From contig CAIVAU010000173.1 of NCBI GenBank assembly GCA_903903925.1, forward strand, positions 17,672 to 81,671: a stretch of 64,000 bases of DNA, written 5' to 3'. Of this stretch, positions 17,614-26,669 are shown piece by piece. The notes beneath the pieces are model-generated. The model saw nothing but the letters and a program-made list of their open reading frames with translations. It made no database searches and was not told where the DNA came from. Both the position numbers and the translations under genes were made by a program. Source of the DNA: an uncultured cyanobacterium. Lineage in GTDB: Bacteria; Cyanobacteriota; Cyanobacteriia; Cyanobacteriales; Nostocaceae. The first letter of the stretch is position 1. Each line of letters opens with the position of its first letter.

Positions 17614-18600
17614 TCAGCTTCTTCGGAATACTTGACAAAGTTCGATAACTTTAGTCTGAAGTGCTATGGTCTCCGAAGTTCCTTGCTTAAGACTAACTTC
17701 TAAATCTAGGAGAAGCGGTAAGCTGGCAATTAGTTGCTGCACAGAAAGTGTATTGACTTCTTTCTGTAAATAGTAAATGCGATTGGGGTTGCCTATCTCA
17801 GCAGCTTTGGCGATCGCCTGTTGATTCCGCTCACCGCTTTCAATCATGATCTTTACCCACAACCAGGTGCGAAATTGACCAATCAGTGTAGCAACTATCC
17901 TCAAAGGCGGTTCACAAGCACCAAGGAGATCGGTTAATGTCGCCAAAGCTTTAGCCGTGTCCCCTGTTCTAATTGCTGCTGCCAATTGTAAGCTATTCTG
18001 AGTTGTATTTTTTACTAACTGATTAACGATGCTTGCATCTAATGGTTGGTTGCTGCCTCCAGCATACAGCCGTAATTTCTCCAACTCATTATAAAGGAGT
18101 CGTGTATCGTTGCCTACAGCTTCTACCAATATATCGACAGTGTTAGCAGTTAATTTCACACCTACAGCTTGTGCAGCTTGGTTAACGCACTGCACCAACA
18201 ATTCCGTCTTCCATGGAGGAATCACGGGAAATTCCCGAAATTCTGCGAATTTTTTCAGAAGTTTTGTTGATTTGAGTCGTTCATCAGGTTTATTACTACT
18301 GGTGAGCAATAAAAATGAGTTTTCGGGAATTACAGGTAGGGTTCGCTGTAATTCTGTTAGTGTATTGTCAACGCAGTTCTGGCAAATGTTAGTATTCTCT
18401 AAACAAACCAAACGCCCACCAGATCCAAAAGGTGGTGTCATGACTTGATTTAACCCCTGGATCACAGCGTCTGCTTGATCTTGGGAGAATGATGTGTAGT
18501 TAAAACTTGTCCATTGTGGATCAAGGACGCGATCGCGCACAAGAGCTATCGCTTTTTCCATAGCGAAATCGTCCTCACCCCAGTAAAAGTAGATTGGCAT
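17614..18600 (-). CDS. holA: DNA polymerase III subunit delta
   Basis: Subunit of the clamp loader that opens the beta clamp during replication. The 328 residues begin MPIYFYWGEDDFAMEKAIAL, the HolA start, with LLLTSSNKPDERLKSTKLLKKF and WKTELLVQCVNQAAQAVGV in the middle and the C-terminal collar helices (LASLPLLLDLEVSLKQGTSE). Length is normal. It is flanked downstream by the CCCTATT repeat array. Confidence 0.93.
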   Translation of the reverse strand: MPIYFYWGEDDFAMEKAIALVRDRVLDPQWTSFNYTSFSQDQADAVIQGLNQVMTPPFGSGGRLVCLENTNICQNCVDNTLTELQRTLPVIPENSFLLLTSSNKPDERLKSTKLLKKFAEFREFPVIPPWKTELLVQCVNQAAQAVGVKLTANTVDILVEAVGNDTRLLYNELEKLRLYAGGSNQPLDASIVNQLVKNTTQNSLQLAAAIRTGDTAKALATLTDLLGACEPPLRIVATLIGQFRTWLWVKIMIESGERNQQAIAKAAEIGNPNRIYYLQKEVNTLSVQQLIASLPLLLDLEVSLKQGTSETIALQTKVIELCQVFRRS

Positions 18601-18776
18601 ATTAATTTGCTCCCCTGCTCCCCTACTCCCCTGTTCCCCTACTCCGATTATGAAGTCATCTTGCCATTATGCAACACCCCAAAAAAGCTAAATATTTGCA
18701 ATACTCTTGAAATGACTTATTTAAGCGGATTCAATTTGCTTAAGATCTATTAAGTGAGAATGGCAGGAGATTAAAG

Positions 18777-19571
18777 TTGGACGACAACTATCAAACATAC
18801 TTGAATCGGGTAGCACGGATGACATTGCCAGAGGCTTACAAATCCCAAATCCAGCATATCCAGGAATCTTCTAAGTTTAGCCTGACACCAGAGGGCGAAA
18901 GACAAGCAATGCCTTTTCCTGGTTATGCAGTCATGACCCCACCAAGTCGGGAAGAAGAGTCAGAAAACTTAGCTTTCTACGCTAAATTGCAGAGTTACCA
19001 ACAGGAACTCTTGGAGTTGCCTCTAAACTCTGAGCTAATTATGCCAGTACCGCCTACTAGTCTTCATCTAACGTTAGCAGACTTAGTGTGGGAAAGCGCT
19101 TACCGCGACATCTGCGAAAAAAATCCAGACTTTGAACAGCAGTTACGCTCTTGCTTTGCTGAAATCTTTCAGCAGTATCAAGAATCGATGACAAATGCAA
19201 CTCATCCTATTCGTTGGCAAATGCTAGGACTGATCGTAATGCCAAGATCTATCGGTATTTGTTTAGCACCCCAGGATCAAAGCTGCTACGAACAGATTAC
19301 TAACCTACGCCGAGGGATTTTTCAAAATCCCAAGTTAATCGCATTGGGGATTGAACAAAATTACCACTTCACAGCCCACATAACATTAGGCTATTTCGGA
19401 GAGATTTCGCCCGATATTGATCGCGATCACCTTTCTTCTATGCTTCAAGAGTTGAATCAGCGGTGGCTGCTAAGTCTGCCAGAATTTGTCATCCGCCGCG
19501 CCGAACTGCGAAAGTTTGACGATATGACACGCTTTTATCGTGAACCAGAATGGCCTATTTTAGTCATTTAG
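18777..19571 (+). CDS. DUF1868 / 2H phosphoesterase-like protein
   Basis: 264 residues with two HxT motifs in the spacing of 2H phosphoesterases (2'-5' RNA ligase / cyclic phosphodiesterase fold): HLTLAD (about residue 97) and HFTAHITLGYFG (about 198-209). This is the architecture of the cyanobacterial DUF1868 family. Likely hydrolyses a cyclic nucleotide or RNA end; substrate unknown. The start is a TTG at 18777 with AGGAG at 18765-18769, seven bases away. The nearby upstream ATG at 18760 runs into a stop. Confidence 0.8.
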   Translation: MDDNYQTYLNRVARMTLPEAYKSQIQHIQESSKFSLTPEGERQAMPFPGYAVMTPPSREEESENLAFYAKLQSYQQELLELPLNSELIMPVPPTSLHLTLADLVWESAYRDICEKNPDFEQQLRSCFAEIFQQYQESMTNATHPIRWQMLGLIVMPRSIGICLAPQDQSCYEQITNLRRGIFQNPKLIALGIEQNYHFTAHITLGYFGEISPDIDRDHLSSMLQELNQRWLLSLPEFVIRRAELRKFDDMTRFYREPEWPILVI

Positions 19572-19576
19572 AAAAT

Positions 19577-21046
19577 CTAGCGATCTCGGTTCCTGGTCAA
19601 TTTTCCAGAGGGTATTAAGTCAAATTTTTGAGTCCAGCTTGAAAGTTTAGGACCTCCCCAAGCTTGAATGACCGCATATGGTAACCTCGACTGACCGATG
19701 CGGTTAATTGCCAACAGATTCTTTGACTCTCCAGCAAAGCGATCCTCGCTATCGCTCATAGTCAATGCTGCTTCATAACCCGCCTCTTGCACTAAGTTCT
19801 CAGCCCGTGAATCATATTTACCTGCTGGGTAGACGAAGTAGGAAATGGGTATGCCTAACTGAGTTTCTAGTAGATGTTTAGACTCCATGACTTCTGTTCT
19901 AAGCTTGTCATCTGGGAGTACTGTTAAATCATTGGGGTGGGTGACGCTGTGAGCCATGATGGTGACCAGAGGATTAGCTGCCATCTCCCGCAGTTGATCC
20001 CAAGTCACATGGTCTCTACCAGTGTTTTTTCCTATATTTAAAGTATAAATTGCAAAAGCAACTGGATAATTGTACTGTTTCAGGAGTGGGAGGACATACT
20101 GATAGGCGCTTTCATATCCGTCATCAAAGGTCAATAGCACTGGTTTCTCTGGTAATGGCAGCCCTGTTCGGAGATGGGTCACTAGCTGATCTATGCTGAT
20201 TGGGGTGACACCACTTGACTGGAGGCGATGCAAATGTTGTTCAAACTCCTTTTTGGTAACGTCAAAGAAAACTTGTTTTTTTGGCACAATATCGTGATAC
20301 ATAATCACCGGAACTCTGGTCAATCTTGCCTTAGGATTGATTTCTGGCCAAGGGGTGGGATTTAAGTAGGCTAACAATTCATGGGCGATCGCCAACTGAC
20401 GTTGAGCCTCAGGGAGTGTGGCTATCTCAGATTGGTTCCAAGAGTTGATTTGAGTCAGTTCATTGGTTATTTTCTGGGTGTTTGCTGTGTAAAGTGACGC
20501 TTGATTGGGTTGAAGTTCTGACAGACTCGCGTTGATTACCTCTGTCATATTGATGACATCCTCACTAGTTAGAGTATCAGGGTTACTCACTGGCTGACCA
20601 TCCACTTCAGACTGTTGCGCATTAGTCACAGCAACATCATTCACGACAACTTTAGGTGCAGGGTTGACAGTAGTCCGAATCAATTGGCTCAGGCTTGGTG
20701 CTAAATTATTGTCACTGTAAAAAATTAACTTAGCCTGCTCAATTGCCTGAGCATCCTCCTGCTGGGTCTGAGTGCTAGAATTGGGCAAGCATTTGAGTTC
20801 AACAGTATGAACAGCAACTTTTTGGATTAAGCCACAAATAACGGTGTTAGTTGCAACAACTAGAGGACGATCCACCACCGTGGTCGAGTCAGATGTGGGG
20901 CTTGTGTCAGTGGGCGTGTCATTAGCATGGGGGGTGCTAGGGTTCAGTTTAAAAGACTGTATTATTTGCTTGGCTGGGCTACATCCATTTAAGCCAATAA
21001 TTAGTAATAGTGAAGTTAATACCCAGATTTTTTGCAGTTTCATCAC
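19577..21046 (-). CDS. Lipoprotein fusion: degenerate metal-binding-protein domain + polysaccharide deacetylase
   Basis: 489 residues. Lipobox GLNGC at the N-terminus. Residues about 60-225 resemble the zinc/manganese solute-binding protein fold of ZnuA (VVATNTVICGLIQKVAVHTV, AQAIEQAKLIFYSDNNLAPS) but the metal-binding histidines are gone; the normal PHxxEP position reads SSTQTQQED. Residues about 245-470 are a NodB-type CE4 deacetylase: VPVIMYHDIV, LLTFDDGY (catalytic Asp pair), MAHSVTHPND (metal His pair) and YFVYPAGKYD. Probably removes acetyl groups from envelope polysaccharide or peptidoglycan. Monocistronic; ends 6 bp from the convergent DUF1868 gene. Confidence 0.85.
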   Translation of the reverse strand: MMKLQKIWVLTSLLLIIGLNGCSPAKQIIQSFKLNPSTPHANDTPTDTSPTSDSTTVVDRPLVVATNTVICGLIQKVAVHTVELKCLPNSSTQTQQEDAQAIEQAKLIFYSDNNLAPSLSQLIRTTVNPAPKVVVNDVAVTNAQQSEVDGQPVSNPDTLTSEDVINMTEVINASLSELQPNQASLYTANTQKITNELTQINSWNQSEIATLPEAQRQLAIAHELLAYLNPTPWPEINPKARLTRVPVIMYHDIVPKKQVFFDVTKKEFEQHLHRLQSSGVTPISIDQLVTHLRTGLPLPEKPVLLTFDDGYESAYQYVLPLLKQYNYPVAFAIYTLNIGKNTGRDHVTWDQLREMAANPLVTIMAHSVTHPNDLTVLPDDKLRTEVMESKHLLETQLGIPISYFVYPAGKYDSRAENLVQEAGYEAALTMSDSEDRFAGESKNLLAINRIGQSRLPYAVIQAWGGPKLSSWTQKFDLIPSGKLTRNRDR

Positions 21047-21070
21047 AATTAATAGTATAATGATTTACTG

Positions 21071-21185
21071 TTGAATTTTGAATTTATAATTTTGAATTGG
21101 AGCGTACCCCTTCTCCCAAGGGGAGACGCTACGCGAACGGGGAAGCAAGCTACGCGCAGCGGCGACCTCAGGAGAAGCGAGTGAC
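21071..21185. repeat. Dispersed repeat split by a 70-bp nested insertion
   Basis: The left part (21071-21104, ending TTTGAATTGGAGCG) and right part (21175-21185, AAGCGAGTGAC) together match the continuous repeat at 42962-43004. The 70 bp between them contains GGGGAGACGCTACGCGAACG, a common short dispersed cyanobacterial repeat. So one repeat has inserted into another, just upstream of the gene at 21191. Confidence 0.65.
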
Positions 21186-21190
21186 ATGGT

Positions 21191-21655
21191 ATGCGTCGCC
21201 AGATTATCTATATTTTAATTCTGCTTCTATCGTTAAGTATAGTTACACTGTGGTGGCCTTTGGATGACTCTGATTGCAATGCAACGCCTTTTTTGGTATC
21301 GGAAACCAAAAAATACGAGGTACATGCGACCAAGGTTGTTGTTAAGCCGTGGTATGGTGAACACCAAGTCTATGCCATTTTTATGGTTCCAAACAAATAC
21401 GAGCGATCGCCATTTTTTGTGTTGACAGTAAAAGGTGTTGGGAGTTCTTGTGAAAAGCCATTTGGCAGTTTCCAAAACATTGATGGCGTCTCTGCTGCAC
21501 CAGGAACACATCTCATTAGAGACTACATCAGAACTCGGCTAGCTTTGCGGATGATTCTCCAAGGTTTGTACAATCAACTCAGCGACAAACAAAGCTGGAC
21601 GTTGACCTATCCTGAAGAACGAGAGTTAGGAGTGGGCATTGGGCGATGTCCGTGA
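21191..21655 (+). CDS. Hypothetical membrane-anchored protein
   Basis: 154 residues with an N-terminal hydrophobic segment (IIYILILLLSLSIVTLWW, about 4-21) and a soluble remainder with several cysteines, probably outside the membrane. No family recognised. Start ATG 21191 lies just after the repeat element. The last residues (ELGVGIGRCP) run into repeat-like DNA. Confidence 0.45.
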   Translation: MRRQIIYILILLLSLSIVTLWWPLDDSDCNATPFLVSETKKYEVHATKVVVKPWYGEHQVYAIFMVPNKYERSPFFVLTVKGVGSSCEKPFGSFQNIDGVSAAPGTHLIRDYIRTRLALRMILQGLYNQLSDKQSWTLTYPEERELGVGIGRCP

Positions 21656-21724
21656 GGGGCTCAGTGGAGGTGTTTCTGACCTTCGTAGCGGGTGGTGCGC
21701 CGCCCGTGGGGTGCTTTCAAACAA

Positions 21725-22747
21725 TTACAAGTGTGCTATGGGAATCTGTGTGAAAGATCCTAACAAGTTAATTGTAGCATTTACAACAACCTGGGCTGCG
21801 CCTGTCAAGAAGGAGCGATCAATGGTTCCTGGTAAATCACTAGGCTGATGGTAATGAGGAGTACGTAGATTTGCTGTATCTGTTACGAGGATAGCACCAA
21901 CTCCTTGATACCAGAACGGTGCATGATCGCTACGTAATACGTCAGGTGTCAACAAGCCTTTGAAGGGTATTGGTAGCGTGAGTATAGGTGGTAAGTTTGA
22001 GGGGAACGCCTGAGTGTTTTGAAAAGCACTCAGTAATGAAGAGTGTTCGACATCGCCAACTACTGCCAAAAAGTCGCCCTTGTTGCTGGGTGGAGTGACG
22101 GGTAAACCGACTGGATATTTCTGACAGCCAGCAGTCTGGCAAGTAAAACCCACCATATCTATCACAATCACACCATGGAGATTTTGCAAATGCGTTTTAT
22201 TTGTGACAAAAGCCCTACTACCTATCAGCCCTGCTTCTTCTCGATCAAAAAATGCTAACTGTAACGTTCTAGCAGTAGGACGCGAATTGAGAAGTCGGGC
22301 AATTTCCAGAACCACCGCAACTCCGCTGGCGTTATCATCAGCACCGGGTGAAATATAAACTGTATCGTAATGGGCTGCGACAAGAATTGCTCCCGCTGCT
22401 TTATTATTTCCCTGTCGTTCAGCTACGATGTTAACACCATCAATAAACTTTTCCAGCTTAGGTTTCCAGCCTAAGTGCTTGAGTTCAGTTGTAATGTAAC
22501 TGCGGGTACGCGATCGCTCTGCTGGGGTGTAGCGAGTAAAATTCAACCTTTGGATATGGGCAAACAGCTTGGTAGCAGAAACTTGTGGAGTGCTGACGAG
22601 TTTCCTAGAAAGCGCCTGTGGTTGTGATTTTTCCGCTCTCAGAGTTTCAACCACGAGTGGCTCCTTTCGCGGTTTAACAAACCCATGACAACTTACCACA
22701 GTGACCGCCACCAGCACCAACAGCATCAGCCAAATCCATTTTTTCAT
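21725..22747 (-). CDS. M28 family zinc peptidase, lipoprotein
   Basis: A secreted or membrane-anchored aminopeptidase-like enzyme of about 340 residues. Started at ATG 22747 it has a signal segment with lipobox VVSC (KKWIWLMLLVLVAVTVVSC). The longer reading to 22807 runs into a toxin remnant. The di-zinc site is visible: AHYDTVYISPGADDNASG (His, bridging Asp), FFDREEAGLIGS (Glu-Glu), and later DMVGFTCQTAG and SDHAPFWYQGVGAILVTD (Asp/His). Probably releases N-terminal residues from peptides in the periplasm. Confidence 0.88.
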   Translation of the reverse strand: MKKWIWLMLLVLVAVTVVSCHGFVKPRKEPLVVETLRAEKSQPQALSRKLVSTPQVSATKLFAHIQRLNFTRYTPAERSRTRSYITTELKHLGWKPKLEKFIDGVNIVAERQGNNKAAGAILVAAHYDTVYISPGADDNASGVAVVLEIARLLNSRPTARTLQLAFFDREEAGLIGSRAFVTNKTHLQNLHGVIVIDMVGFTCQTAGCQKYPVGLPVTPPSNKGDFLAVVGDVEHSSLLSAFQNTQAFPSNLPPILTLPIPFKGLLTPDVLRSDHAPFWYQGVGAILVTDTANLRTPHYHQPSDLPGTIDRSFLTGAAQVVVNATINLLGSFTQIPIAHL

Positions 22748-22763
22748 TAACGTGATCCGCGCT

Positions 22764-22865
22764 ATAATACCGATCTGCTGTTGCTTCGCCCCAGATCTCA
22801 AAGCCATAAAAATAAATTTGCCGCAAGTCTTCCTTAGCCGCTTGCGTCAATCTATAACTACCCAT
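22764..22865 (-). pseudogene. parE: ParE-type toxin, truncated after about 34 residues
   Basis: The reverse frame from 22865 starts MGSYRLTQAAKEDLRQIYFY and continues GFEIWGEATADRYY, the N-terminal part of a ParE/RelE-superfamily toxin (gyrase-targeting in ParE). After that the homology ends and the frame runs into the leader of the M28 peptidase gene, stopping at 22674. The missing two thirds include the active core, so no toxin is expected. It overlaps the end of the antitoxin gene by 8 bp, the usual operon arrangement. Confidence 0.75.
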
Positions 22866-23103
22866 CAGGATGCAGCACTTTCTTGAATTCTGCCAGAATT
22901 TCCTGACGCTCAGGGGTCACAAAGCCGCTTTGCTCTGCCTCAATGAGCCTGAGGCGGATTTCTTCAACTTTCTCCTGTTTGGCACGAGCCTTACGTATCA
23001 GGTCGTTCACCACATCACTTTTGCTAGCGTACTCCTGACTCTCCACCTGTGCTTTTAACCAGGCATCATTCGGGGGTGTCAGTGAAATGCTTTGACGGTT
23101 CAT
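22858..23103 (-). CDS. parD: ParD-family antitoxin
   Basis: 81 residues. Ribbon-helix-helix start MNRQSISLTPPNDAWLKAQV, then YASKSDVVNDLIRKARAKQE, typical of ParD. The C-terminal part (VTPERQEILAEFKKVLHPDG) normally wraps the toxin. DNA-binding autorepressor of the operon by family. The cognate ParE downstream is truncated, so this is an orphaned antitoxin. Confidence 0.85.
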   Translation of the reverse strand: MNRQSISLTPPNDAWLKAQVESQEYASKSDVVNDLIRKARAKQEKVEEIRLRLIEAEQSGFVTPERQEILAEFKKVLHPDG

Positions 23104-23332
23104 ACTCTTTCCTTAGAACTTTTGGTGAAATTATACACCAATATTGCATCACAGGGAGGAGGTACAATCTAGGGTGTTGACTCTGTAACCTTTAGCCCAT
23201 AAGACTTCATGCAAAAGACGTGTCGCTTTTTTTTGGGCTAAAGTGCCTGAAGCAGGGACTTTAGGCAAAGCAAAAAATAACACGAATAAACACAGATGTA
23301 TTTTTAATTTTTCATTCGATTTTTAATAAATA

Positions 23333-24502
23333 ATGATAGACCTATTGCTTATCACAACCTTGGGGTTCTTAGGAAGTTTTGGTCACTGCATGGGGATGTG
23401 TGGGCCTCTAACTGTGGCGTTTTCCTTATCTCATCAGCAGGAAACTCGCAATTGGCAACAGCAATTACATTTCCACATCCTACTTAACGCAGGGCGGGTC
23501 TTAAGCTATGCATTAGTCGGCGCGGGTATTGGGACGCTGGGTTCAGTGTTGGTTGCTAGTGGACAAATGGCAGGAATTGGGAGCGAATTACGCCACTGGA
23601 TAGCAATTCTCACTGGTGTGATGTTGGTTTGGTTTGGCTTAGGACAAATAAAACCTAATTTTTTGCCTCGGATTCCAGTCTTACATCCCCTATTACAGGG
23701 AAGTCTACACAATCGCCTAAGTGCGGGAATGGTCAATCTGTCCCGACAAACCAGATGGTGGACGCCAACCCTTTTAGGGATGACTTGGGGTCTGATGCCT
23801 TGTGGTTTTCTGTATGCTGCCCAAATTAAAGCTGCTGAAACTGGCAATTTATGGAGGGGTGCAGCCATTATGCTGGCCTTTGGCGTCGGAACGCTACCCA
23901 CGATGCTAGGTGTAGGCGTTTCTACAACTCTGGTCAGTCAAGACAGACGTAGTCAGTTGTTTCGCTTGGGTGGTTGGGTCACTCTCACGATCGGTGTGCT
24001 AACACTGCTACGGACTGGCGACACAATGGTAGATTATACCGGACATGCGGCTTTGATCTGTTTGATTGTGGTGCTCATTGCACGACCTATAAGCAAGTGG
24101 TGGGCGACACCTTTGCATTACCGTCGGGTGTTGGGCGTTGGCGCTTTTGTCCTGTCGGGGCTGCACACTGTTCACATGATGGAACATTCACTTCAGTGGA
24201 ATTTTGCCGCTTTCTTTTTCTTACCAGCAAAATATCAGTTGGGTATGGCTACAGGTGCTATATCACTAGTATTAATCACACCTGCTGCCCTCACCAGCTT
24301 TGATTTTTTACAAAAATCTTTAGGTAAACTCTGGCGACAAATTCATCTATTAAGCGTACCTGCCTTACTCTTGGCTACCATTCATACAGTTCTCATTGGC
24401 TCTCATTACCTTGGTTCTTTACAATTAACTTGGGAGAATAAACTAACAGTATTGCTATTGAGTGTTATCACCCTAGGAGTTTTGCTACTGCGGGTTAAGT
24501 AA
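23333..24502 (+). CDS. SafE/UreH-like transporter domain fused to a ferric-reductase-like cytochrome b domain
   Basis: 389-residue polytopic membrane protein. Residues about 1-235 are a sulfite exporter TauE/SafE (UreH, DsbD-like) module with GSFGHCMGMCGPLTVA, two invariant-looking cysteines in TM1, and a second repeat with GMTWGLMPCGFLYAA. Residues about 250-385 match the MsrQ/YedZ ferric reductase-like transmembrane domain: YRRVLGVGAFVLSGLHTVH, ALTSFDFLQKSLGKLW and RQIHLLSVPALLLATIHTV, with heme-ligand-type histidines. The Cys pair plus cytochrome b suggests transfer of reducing power across the membrane; substrate unknown. Confidence 0.8.
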   Translation: MIDLLLITTLGFLGSFGHCMGMCGPLTVAFSLSHQQETRNWQQQLHFHILLNAGRVLSYALVGAGIGTLGSVLVASGQMAGIGSELRHWIAILTGVMLVWFGLGQIKPNFLPRIPVLHPLLQGSLHNRLSAGMVNLSRQTRWWTPTLLGMTWGLMPCGFLYAAQIKAAETGNLWRGAAIMLAFGVGTLPTMLGVGVSTTLVSQDRRSQLFRLGGWVTLTIGVLTLLRTGDTMVDYTGHAALICLIVVLIARPISKWWATPLHYRRVLGVGAFVLSGLHTVHMMEHSLQWNFAAFFFLPAKYQLGMATGAISLVLITPAALTSFDFLQKSLGKLWRQIHLLSVPALLLATIHTVLIGSHYLGSLQLTWENKLTVLLLSVITLGVLLLRVK

Positions 24503-24593
24503 GAGAGAGGGGGGAGTAATATTTTCCTTACCTCCTACACCTCCCACACTCCCCACACCTTGGGCGTGAGAAATTCGGGCTAACTCCTAACTT

Positions 24594-25592
24594 TCACCGG
24601 TGTCGCTGTTGATGCCACTGCCATGCATGGGCGACAATCTCTGTAAGAGATGAGTACTGCGGTAGCCAGCCTAAAATTTTTCTGGCTTTGTCGCTACTGC
24701 CAATGAGAACTGGTGGATCGCCAGGACGGCGATCGCGTTCTAAGACTTTAATATCCCGACCTGTCACAATAGAGGCGGTTTCGATGACGTCTCTAACTGA
24801 GAAGCCGTTACCATTTCCTAAATTAAAGAATTCACTGACACCGTCCTTTAAAAGATATTCCAAACCCAAAATATGGGCATCTGCTAAATCTTTAACGTGG
24901 ATATAATCCCGAATGCAAGTCCCATCAGGCGTGGGGTAATCAGTACCGAAGATCGAGATTGCTTCACGCTTACCTAAAGCTGTCAACAACACCAAGGGAA
25001 TCAAATGGGTTTCTGGGTTATGGTCTTCACCAAGCTTGCCATTTGGATCAGCACCAGCAGCATTAAAGTAACGGAAGCACACTGATTTGAAATCGTATGC
25101 GGCACTGAAGTCAGAGAGAATCCGTTCTACCATCAGCTTACTAGCACCATAAGGATTGATGGGATTTTGGGGATGATCCTCTGTGAGAGGCATAAATTGT
25201 GGTATGCCATAGGTGGCACAGGTGGAGGAAAATACAAATTTCTTAACAGACGCTGTCAGCATTGCTTCTAACAGAGTTAACGTGCCTAAAACGTTGTTAC
25301 GGTAGTACTTAGCAGGGTTTGTAACCGATTCTCCTACGTACGCATAGGCAGAAAAGTGCATGACTGCTGAAATTTTGTGGGTATTAAATAGCTTATCTAA
25401 CAGGGCGCGATCTCCTGTATCTCCCACGACAAGTTCTGCCTGTAAAACGTTTTCCACCAAGTCACGATGGCCATACACCAGATTATCGAGTATGACAACG
25501 TCGTAACCCGCCTGCTTAAGAGCAAGCACTGTATGAGAACCAATGTATCCAGCTCCCCCTGTCACCAAAATTAAAGGTTTTCCAGGCGACAT
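24594..25592 (-). CDS. galE: UDP-glucose 4-epimerase
   Basis: Interconverts UDP-glucose and UDP-galactose. The 332 residues show the NAD-binding TGGAGYIGSHTV (about 11-22), the catalytic Ser/Tyr/Lys (SSTCATYG and NPYGASKLMVER, YxxxK) and RDYIHVKDLADAH. Length is normal. Likely feeds exopolysaccharide and lipopolysaccharide synthesis. Confidence 0.95.
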   Translation of the reverse strand: MSPGKPLILVTGGAGYIGSHTVLALKQAGYDVVILDNLVYGHRDLVENVLQAELVVGDTGDRALLDKLFNTHKISAVMHFSAYAYVGESVTNPAKYYRNNVLGTLTLLEAMLTASVKKFVFSSTCATYGIPQFMPLTEDHPQNPINPYGASKLMVERILSDFSAAYDFKSVCFRYFNAAGADPNGKLGEDHNPETHLIPLVLLTALGKREAISIFGTDYPTPDGTCIRDYIHVKDLADAHILGLEYLLKDGVSEFFNLGNGNGFSVRDVIETASIVTGRDIKVLERDRRPGDPPVLIGSSDKARKILGWLPQYSSLTEIVAHAWQWHQQRHR

Positions 25593-25843
25593 AGTTTTTC
25601 CTTCTGATTTGACAATTACTCAATTAATTTAATCTACCCTAGGCAAATTACTGATCTACAAAATTACAAATAATCACCCATTTGGAAAAATTTGCTCTAA
25701 AATCACTACGGCGGTAGTCTTTATGTGTAGAGTGTGAGGTAATTAAAGTTTGGTAACAGTACGATTACAATTTGACACTAAAATAGCCCCACAGTCCAAA
25801 ACCTGTAGGCTAACCGCGTTCATAAGATTTTGAGAGTTAATCT

Positions 25844-26509
25844 ATGACATTTGTACTGCTAAGCCGGGTACTACTGTGGCTGCTTCTTGGCGCTATCATA
25901 GTCTCTTTGTTCCAGAGATTCCCTGCTGGAAATTTCATTGCACGATTGCTCCTAATAGTTCTGGTTCTCATCGTCGTTCTAACGTTTCTTAACCCAAAGG
26001 AACCCGTTGTTGCTGAGTTATGGAAGGTGGTGTCGTTTCCTCTCAGACCTCTGGGGGCAGCGATATTTCTGTTAATTTTTGCTGCTCAAAAGATCAAGGC
26101 TGGAAATGTAGAAAAACCTGGAGGAAACTTGATCATTGGGGCGCTAGTAATTTTACTGATAGCAAGTACACCAGCTTTCGGCTATTTACTAACTCGGGCA
26201 CCTGTGGCAGCAGCACCTTCATCCGAAATGCTTGTAGCATGGAGGCAAGAGACTATACCCAATGTATCAGATGTTGTCGCTGATAGTATGCTCTCCTCCA
26301 GAGATATGGAGCCAACAACCATAGCATTTAACTCTCTCGGTGCAGGAGTCACGCCCTATCTGTTGCAAACTCCTAATCCAAGGGACATTCCTAGGAGAGG
26401 ATTACGACTAGAAGACTTTGTGCCCAATGCACAAACCTTGGCACTCACAACGCAAGTTTGGGACGGTTATCTGAACCGAATTTACGTTTTCTTGCGTAGT
26501 GGTCGATGA
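25844..26509 (+). CDS. Hypothetical membrane protein
   Basis: 221 residues. Three to four hydrophobic helices in the first 135 residues (VLLWLLLGAIIVSLF, LLLIVLVLIVVLTFL, AAIFLLIFAA, LIIGALVILLIASTPAFGYL), then a soluble tail of about 85 residues ending FLRSGR. The membrane half resembles the start of cyanobacterial YdcF-type proteins, but the catalytic domain is absent. Function unknown; could be a truncated relative. Confidence 0.55.
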   Translation: MTFVLLSRVLLWLLLGAIIVSLFQRFPAGNFIARLLLIVLVLIVVLTFLNPKEPVVAELWKVVSFPLRPLGAAIFLLIFAAQKIKAGNVEKPGGNLIIGALVILLIASTPAFGYLLTRAPVAAAPSSEMLVAWRQETIPNVSDVVADSMLSSRDMEPTTIAFNSLGAGVTPYLLQTPNPRDIPRRGLRLEDFVPNAQTLALTTQVWDGYLNRIYVFLRSGR

Positions 26510-26669
26510 CCGAAAACAGAGTGTGGGGGGTGTGGGGAGTGTGGGAGGTAAGGAAAACATTACTATCCGATCTCCCCCGTCTCCCATTTCCTATATTCCT
26601 TTCATCGAGAGATGCAGATTTTTGTTAAATATTGTATCTTCTTAATTAAAAAGTGGCAGAATTGCTGCA

